A DNA stretch of 64,000 nucleotides from Amphimedon queenslandica (lineage: Eukaryota; Porifera; Demospongiae; Haplosclerida; Niphatidae), in assembly GCF_000090795.2 (NCBI RefSeq), contig NW_003546299.1:1-64000 (forward strand), read 5' to 3'. The notes beneath the pieces are model-generated. The model made no database searches, was not told the DNA's origin, and saw only the letters and a program-made list of their open reading frames with translations. A program made the translations under genes and the position numbers. Below, piece after piece: positions 58,150-64,000 of the stretch. Position 1 is the stretch's first letter; every line of letters begins with the position of its first letter.

Positions 58150-59229
58150 ATGGATGCAAATTATACCTGCGGTCTTCCACCAGACTTTCCGCCATCACTC
58201 AATATTCCTCCTGCTATTAGCTATGTTCAAGCTAGTATTGCTCTCGTGACAGGTATTGTTGGATTACTCTTGAATGCTTTCATATTAATCATCATTATCA
58301 AGTATCGCAGTCTTCACCAACGACTCATGTACATTGCAATACAGATTATTGTAGTTGAGATTGCCTATTCCTTACTTGTTCCTCCTGCAATCTTTGTATC
58401 TGGTATTGCTAGGGATTGGCTGCTGGGTGAGGCTATGTGCAACATTTTAGGCATCATCAATGATGGATTCGCATATTTCAGATTCATGATGACTTTTATC
58501 TTAACCCTTGATCGATTCGTTTCTGTATTCTTTCCATTTGTGTACGAGAGGAACTCAAAGAAGATTCTAATTATTTTACTGATTATGGTGTACTTTACAA
58601 CTTTTCTGAGAGTCATCCTTCCTCTCAAAGGAGTGATGGGTTGTTACACGTATGTCCCCACCAACAAGATCTGCACTGCATATTCCGACTGTTCAACTGG
58701 ATGCTATTACTTTGTTCTTGCTAGTGTTGTCACTATAGTCCTCATTGGTGCTATCATCCCATTCTGCATGTACATGATATTATTTTACAAAGCATACAAA
58801 GTAAGGAAGATTTCAAGCCAGGCAGTCACTACACACTCTCCTAGTCCAAGTTTCTCATCAATTGCTACTGTACAGGTAAATATGAGTACAATTAAAGGAA
58901 GTTTGCCTAGAGGCCGAGAATCAAGCATATGTGAACATGACCTTGAGAAGTCTCGGAAGTCCATTTCAGGAGATGAAAATTTTCAAGTAACACTCACCAT
59001 GTTCATATTATTGATGAGCGTCATTGGTTGCACCAGTCCTGCCTTTGTTCTCTATATTGTCCAGTTTATTTCGCTCCACAATAATTCGGCTTTTTTTATC
59101 GTGATCATGTTGCTAGGGAGGACGTCTTTTAACAGCATACCAATCTTTGATGCTATAGCTATAATGAGGGACAAGCAGTTCAGAAGCTCTGCTAAAACAT
59201 TTCTTGGTACTCTAAGAAAGTGTATTTAA
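58150..59229 (+). CDS. Intronless rhodopsin-like GPCR, paralogue C
   Basis: 359 residues starting MDANYTCGLPPDFPPSLN. It shares with paralogues A and B the ALVTGIVGLLLNAFIL helix 1, RLMYIAIQIIVVEIAYSLL, LDRFVSVFFPF, a cysteine-rich ECL2, SVIGCTSPAFVLYIVQF and GRTSFNSIPIFDAIAIM. Loop 3 carries a Ser/Thr-rich insertion (THSPSPSFSSIATVQ) and RKSISGDE. It lies 11 kb from the A/B pair, separated by unrelated genes, so it is either a dispersed duplicate or part of a larger cluster. Being intronless beside intron-rich genes suggests origin by retroposition or an anciently intronless ancestor. Confidence 0.86.
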   Translation: MDANYTCGLPPDFPPSLNIPPAISYVQASIALVTGIVGLLLNAFILIIIIKYRSLHQRLMYIAIQIIVVEIAYSLLVPPAIFVSGIARDWLLGEAMCNILGIINDGFAYFRFMMTFILTLDRFVSVFFPFVYERNSKKILIILLIMVYFTTFLRVILPLKGVMGCYTYVPTNKICTAYSDCSTGCYYFVLASVVTIVLIGAIIPFCMYMILFYKAYKVRKISSQAVTTHSPSPSFSSIATVQVNMSTIKGSLPRGRESSICEHDLEKSRKSISGDENFQVTLTMFILLMSVIGCTSPAFVLYIVQFISLHNNSAFFIVIMLLGRTSFNSIPIFDAIAIMRDKQFRSSAKTFLGTLRKCI

Positions 59230-59550
59230 ATTTTTGAAAAGCAAGAAGTGCTATGCAGTTTGTAATTATACACGATCATGTATCTAATAAAAACTTATTG
59301 TCTTTCTATGCTTATTATTTTATTACTTTTTTAATATACAAATTTGTGGCAACCTTTTCCTCACATAGATACCTGCTACCACCATAGATATTAGAGTAAA
59401 GAAAATACCTATTTACACTAGCCATACCTTGCATGTCTATGAATGCATTAATTGGTATGAACATAATCACATTGATGATCTACTTAACAGTTATCCTGGC
59501 CGTATGAGCCAGACTGATAACTTCCTTAATAAAAAGGCTCAATAAATCAG
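59230..59550. other. Convergent 3' spacer GPCR C/CDC23
   Basis: 3' UTRs; AATAAAAAC polyadenylation-like signal at about 59288. No other feature is seen. Confidence 0.5.
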
Positions 59551-62294
59551 TTAATGCACTGGAGAGAGTTGCTCCTCTGATTTAAGCTGCTCTACAAGAG
59601 CTGACATGCTGCTTTGTTGCTGCTCAGTATATTTGTACACTTCTTTCAAGATGCTCTTTCCTTCCTCGCGCATCTATAATCAATAATAAAAGGAGGTACT
59701 CTTGATAATAATAATGTGCTGTGGAGTTTGTTTACTTACAGATAAGAATTCAGTTGCTTTAAGAGCGTGTGCTTCAGCTTCAGTATAATGAGTTCTTTTC
59801 AAATGATATCTTGCCAAATATAAGTGAGCATTGCCTTCATCTTCTTCGCTAGCTGATGTTACCTGATTGCCTAATCAGTAATGTTTAGTAATCGTTAACG
59901 TCACTTACTCTTCCTGCTTCAATCAGAACCAAGTATTTAGAATAGAGTTTTGAAGCTTCTTCTGTCTCATTCAGGCGAATATGTAAACTGTAATTTGTGT
60001 AATATATAAAACATACTCTTTTCCTTCACTTACTTTGCAAGTTTCACAATAGCAATTCCTTCGGGTTCTTGTAAAGCAATAGCACGTTTATAACACTAAG
60101 AAATACATGAAATAAGTTAATGTCAAGCAAATACACATATCAAGCATGCTAAGTGAGCTAAAACATGCTTCACCTATTCCAAATACATAAATGGCATGTT
60201 GTTACTGACTTTCTTAGCAGTATCTGTTTGGTCCAGTGAATCATAACAGTCACCTAACGCATACAGGACACGGCCGTCTGAAGGTCTACATAAAATAATA
60301 TTAATAGTCAATAAAATTGGCATGGTTCTTTCACACAAGCTAAGTACTTCTTGTCTTAAAGGCAATGATGAAAACTCACTGTAGAGTGTGTGCCATTTTA
60401 TAGTAAGTAAGTGCAAAGTAAGGCATCTTTAATAGCTCGTAAGTATGTCCCAAGCCATAGCAACTCCTGAAATCATGTTTATTAGTTTCTATAAAACCAA
60501 CAATAAAACAGATAATGATAGTTTCCCAACACTTTTATCTTCTGTGTAGCTGCTTTTGCTAGAGTCTGCTTCCAGCTGGAATATAGCCATAATCATTTTA
60601 ACATACCATAAGCTTTAGTGTAGGCATCAATGGCTAGCGTGTGGTTCTTCATTTCCAAATACTCGTGTCCTAATAATATCCATGACGTGTGATTGGTTTT
60701 ATCAAGTCTAACTGCTCTCTTGAAATAAGCACAGGCTTTCTCATGATCACCGTGAAGGCTGTAGAAATTACCTGCATTTTTGTAAAAGAAAGAATGAATA
60801 AGAGAGAGAGAGGATGGAGTGAGGCTTGTACCTATTACAGAGCATGACTCTGGTCTGTATTTGTCAGTTGAATCAACATCAGTTGCCAATTGATACAACT
60901 CAGGTAACATCTCCTATCATAAAGAAATTACAGGGTCACTATGGGGACTATGAATGCAGACTATAAATGCAGGGGCAACAATCATTGGTTGTATGTTTTG
61001 TGAACATGTACTTTTCTGATTATAGTCTTACCATGACATAAAGGACATGAGAGTATGCATCAATATTAGTGAAATTGTACGGATCATAGTCGTGAACTGT
61101 TTTAAAGAGTGTCGCCGATTGAGGAAAATCTATACAGCAATCCATTTACATTATTTCATCATAAAGTGATGTGCATACCTTTAAGTTGATAATAGACCAT
61201 TGCCAGTTGATTATTAATGTAAGTGCTGCCACTAAACCCAACTGAGCTCAGGTGGTCATAATAAGCAAGAGCATCATTAGCTCTCATTACTTCAAGGGAT
61301 GCACCAGCTAAGAAAAAATCTTTCATCCAGTGATCAGGAAGTTTTAAACTATTAAGCTGCCCATAAAAATATGCATATTTATATACATTATGATGCTTTT
61401 AGTGCAAACCATTGAGCAATACTTACCATATTACTGTCTTCACATAGTTTGTATAGATCCTCCCATGCAGCCCAAATGAGAGGATTAGCAATGCATGCCT
61501 TAAACAGTTGAGCCCTAGCATTGTCCTTCATTGAAAGTTCTCGCTCCACAATCCCATACCTTAATAGTAATAATGAAAGTAATAACTAATACTTATCACT
61601 TACAGGTAATGTCCAAACCCATCAAGCTTGTCGGCATTTTCCAACTTTCCAAGTTCTTCTTTAATTTGCTGGAGGAAAGGATTAGTTGATTGGTTGCTTA
61701 AATCACCTGCACAATGCAAATATTAATAATAATAATCAATGAGTACATCAAACCTAATGATTCAACTTCTTCATCTTCTTTTATTTTCTCACCAGCCTTG
61801 ATAATAAAAAATAGAATAAAATTAGAAGCACATGTTCATAGTATCACTTAACAAGTCACTCACATGCACTCGTTAGCTAGTAGACACCTACCAGATAGAG
61901 TGAATATAATTTTAAGAAAGTCCCTTCAACAGATTTAGAGTCTCTCAGTGCATGAGCTGCTCTCCTGTACTCCCTCAAATCATAGAGTGCCTTACCATAA
62001 CTGTATGCATTGAATTCATCGTAATAGCCACTTGAATGCTCCAACTGTACTATACTCTCCAATGGAGCTTCAATAGACTGAGCCAACTCTGCAGCCCTTC
62101 AATAAAGAGAAAAGGAGAGAAAGAGGGAGTGGTGTGTAAGACTTGAGAACACGTGGTCTCTCTTACCAGGCAGCACTGTACAAGAGTCCTCTGTGCGAGC
62201 ACTGAAGGTAAGAAAGTGTTAAGAGACGTTTTAGTTCTTGTAATGATTTCAATTCGATACCAACTCCAGCAGTACCAGAAGAGCTGTCAGCCAT
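59551..62294 (-). CDS. CDC23: Anaphase-promoting complex subunit 8 (CDC23)
   Basis: TPR scaffold of the APC/C ubiquitin ligase, which drives mitotic exit. The start at 62294 reads MADSSSGTAGVGIELKSLQE, then HRGLLYSAAWAAELA, FNAYSYGKALYDLREYRRAA, GEKIKEDEEVESLG, a GFGHYLYG segment, and TPR units with the CDC23 markers YRPESCSVIG, NFYSLHGDHEKACAYFKRAV, WILLGHEYLEMKNHTLAIDA and ALGDCYDSLDQTDTAKK. It ends SEEQLSPVH, stop at 59553-59551. Human CDC23 shows the same order (RGLLHSSKW, AYFDVKEYDRAAHFL, GHEYMEMKN, VALGECYEKL). About 14 exons. The phosphorylated C-terminal tail of the human protein is shorter here. Its start codon is only 34 bp from that of the divergent POLR1G-like gene. Confidence 0.94.
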
Positions 62295-62328
62295 GATTGT
62301 TTAATACTTTAGGTGTGGCTAGTCATCA

Positions 62329-63194
62329 ATGGCTGAACTACCTGATCAGGAAGAATCAGATGAAATTCATCCTAAACCCCTTCCTCTTAATAATAAAGAG
62401 TTATGGTTGATCTCTTTACCTTTTGAAGTATAAGATAATCATTATAGTCAATATATTATGTCTGTTAACAGATTGAGCCGAGGACTTTGTCTGGAAAAAA
62501 ATTCCAACTGGGGTCTTCTTTAGTAAAAAGCAAATGCAAGAATCAAAAACTAAAGATAAATGATGTAAGAAATACATTGCATCAATACCTATTTTAAAAT
62601 TATTTACTAGAAATCATTTCGCGTTGAAGTAATGCACCAGCCGTCAACGGTATGATAAAATCTATACCAAGTACTTGTGGTAACAGTTATATATACTTGT
62701 TATACAGAACAGTTCAAGTAAAGTGACTCCTATACTACCAGCAGGGAAATCAGGAAAACTTTCATTTCACAAAATAATGTGAATGAAATATGTCTGTCTG
62801 TTGCTGTAACAATTTATGCTTTAGGGGTGAGATTGTATTAAGAAGAGAACCAAAGATTAATGATCACGTCACAGCAATAGAGCCACCAGCAATGAAGAAA
62901 CAAAAAATAGACGAAGACATAGATGAGCAATGGACACATTTAAAACAGAGATGGAAGCCATTTGGATGGAGTAAGAGATTTGCACCATAATGCTATAGAG
63001 ATTAATAATAATTATAGTTGTCAGTATTAAAAATTTATGCTTGCACCTAGTCACCTATTACCATTGTGAATTGATTTTTATAGAAACACCATCAGTAAAA
63101 GGTACTGCAAAGGATAAAGTATGTTTCAGTATTTCTCACATGTCAAATTATCCTTCTACAATAGAAGAAAAAGAAAAGGACAAAAGCTGATTAA
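62329..63194 (+). CDS. POLR1G: RNA polymerase I subunit RPA34/POLR1G-like protein
   Basis: Small Pol I subunit that pairs with RPA49 in a TFIIF-like heterodimer. Seven exons: 62329-62427, 62472-62564, 62611-62649, 62708-62778, 62825-62970, 63084-63118 and 63165-63194, giving 170 residues. The N-terminal half has KELWLISLPFE, IEPRTLSGKKFQLGSSL and KINDKSFRVEVM, matching the ELWLI-AP...LSG..I dimerisation region of RPA34. The C-terminus is short and lysine-rich (KKKKRTKAD), consistent with RPA34 but far shorter than the 510-residue human protein. Assignment rests on a short motif and on charge pattern. Confidence 0.62.
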
Positions 63195-63342
63195 GATCTA
63201 AACTTATTTTTTTAATGTATCATTAATCTATCTGTGTCAATAAAGATTGTTTTAGTGATTCGCATATCATGATTATAAAGAATGAAAAAAATCAACAGTG
63301 ATAAATAAAGCATGAGTAGGTTATGTAAATTGAAGAGTAGTA

Positions 63343-64000
63343 CTATTGACTACTGAAACCATTCATTAAAGTTAACAGAAGTAGTGCTATCTCTTCCTTA
63401 ATAAAAGGCGGAGGAGTAAGTCCAGTAGAAGTACATGATTTGCTGGGTTCCATGCTGTCAGTCTTGTCACTACTCTCTTCTCCCATTAAGAACTTTGAAG
63501 CTATTCTCACCAACAAACCAGCAGCTTCTTCTAAAGGCAATCTACAAAGATAATAATGAAGGCATCATTACTATTAAATATACTATCATACGATGTATGT
63601 ATCCATGAAAGAAGATTCAAATTCCAGCAAGAGTCTTGCAAAGCACAGTCATTATCCACTATGCCACTCATGAGTCTATTAACTATCATTGACTAATGTA
63701 CATACAACACAGAAGAGATTTGTAATATTAATAATGAAAACAGCTTTCATACTTTACTCCTTTCATCAAGTAATGGTGAGTTATACAGTGCCATTAGGTA
63801 AGAGAGAACAGAGTGTTTGCGGTAAATCTGATAGTCACTTGAACACTTTAAGCCATCACAAAGTAACTCAATAACCCAACTACGCTCCTAACAATGATAA
63901 TCATACTAATGACACTATCATAGGTACAGTTATACTTCATCTTTAGTAGTGTGGACTAATGCCGAATATAAAGGAATGTCTTTGGAGTCGAGGAACGGTT
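63343..64000 (-). CDS. URB1: Probable URB1/NPA1 C-terminal exons (partial)
   Basis: Minus-strand exons run off the right edge. From upstream: about 64000-63940 (PFLDSKDIPLYSALVHTTKD), about 63890-63763 (ERSWVIELLCDGLKCSSDYQ, then YRKHSVLSYLMALYNSPLLD), a possible exon near 63690-63596, and 63540-63343 (LPLEEAAGLLVRIASKFLMG...). The WVIELLCDGL...SDYQIYRKHSVLSYLMALYNSPLLDE block resembles the C-terminal 'WLLQLLRDGLRD--DY-LY----VF-LLLSFFNSPL-D' of URB1, a nucleolar 60S ribosome biogenesis factor. Splice phases near 63690 could not be reconciled, so exon structure is provisional. It is convergent with the POLR1G-like gene (149 bp between stops). Confidence 0.5.

Overview
The window is animal nuclear DNA, most likely from a demosponge and closest in style to Amphimedon. 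This is an inference. The supporting signs are strongly AT-rich introns full of (TTA)n, (CT)n and (TACATG)n, many very short introns (one about 41 nt), intergenic gaps often under 300 bp, and a metazoan gene set: Galpha12/13, Lgl, Flightless-1, INTS1, EMRE and a fibrinogen-domain protein. There are no bacterial operons, CRISPR arrays or rRNA genes. A run of 10 Ns at 22130-22139 marks an assembly gap.

Layout, left to right: INTS1 5' part (-, runs off the left edge); a PH-domain protein with five SILDDLPSP-type repeats (+); an SDR42E1-like 3-beta-HSD-family dehydrogenase (-); a secreted fibrinogen-domain protein (-); a five-finger C2H2 protein (-); NUBP1/NBP35 (+); TVP23 (-); Galpha12/13 (+); intronless EMRE/SMDT1 (-); Flightless-1 (+); Lgl (-); a SENP/Ulp1 SUMO protease (-); two head-to-head intronless GPCRs (-, +); CutA (-); a LUC7-like splicing factor (-); a Kunitz-like type I membrane protein (+); CFAP52 (-); a third intronless GPCR paralogue (+); CDC23/APC8 (-); a POLR1G/RPA34-like protein (+); and the C-terminal part of a probable URB1 gene (-, runs off the right edge).

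Genes were reconstructed by joining conserved reading frames across GT-AG (and at least one GC-AG) introns. Eight neighbouring pairs are divergent with 34 to 340 bp between start codons, so bidirectional promoters are the dominant architecture. There is no single pathway; most genes are housekeeping. The accessory content is the three-member GPCR family, the fibrinogen and Kunitz surface or secreted proteins, and several miniature inverted-repeat elements.

The most unusual signal is a repeat with a period of 186 bp. It carries a 20-bp perfect palindrome (CCCTGTACTATAGTACAGGG) and recurs as short tandem arrays inside introns of INTS1, TVP23, FLII, LGL and CFAP52. The spacing is exactly 186 bp in four of the five loci (one step in the fourth is 188) and 178 bp in the diverged INTS1 copy. 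I do not recognise this family.
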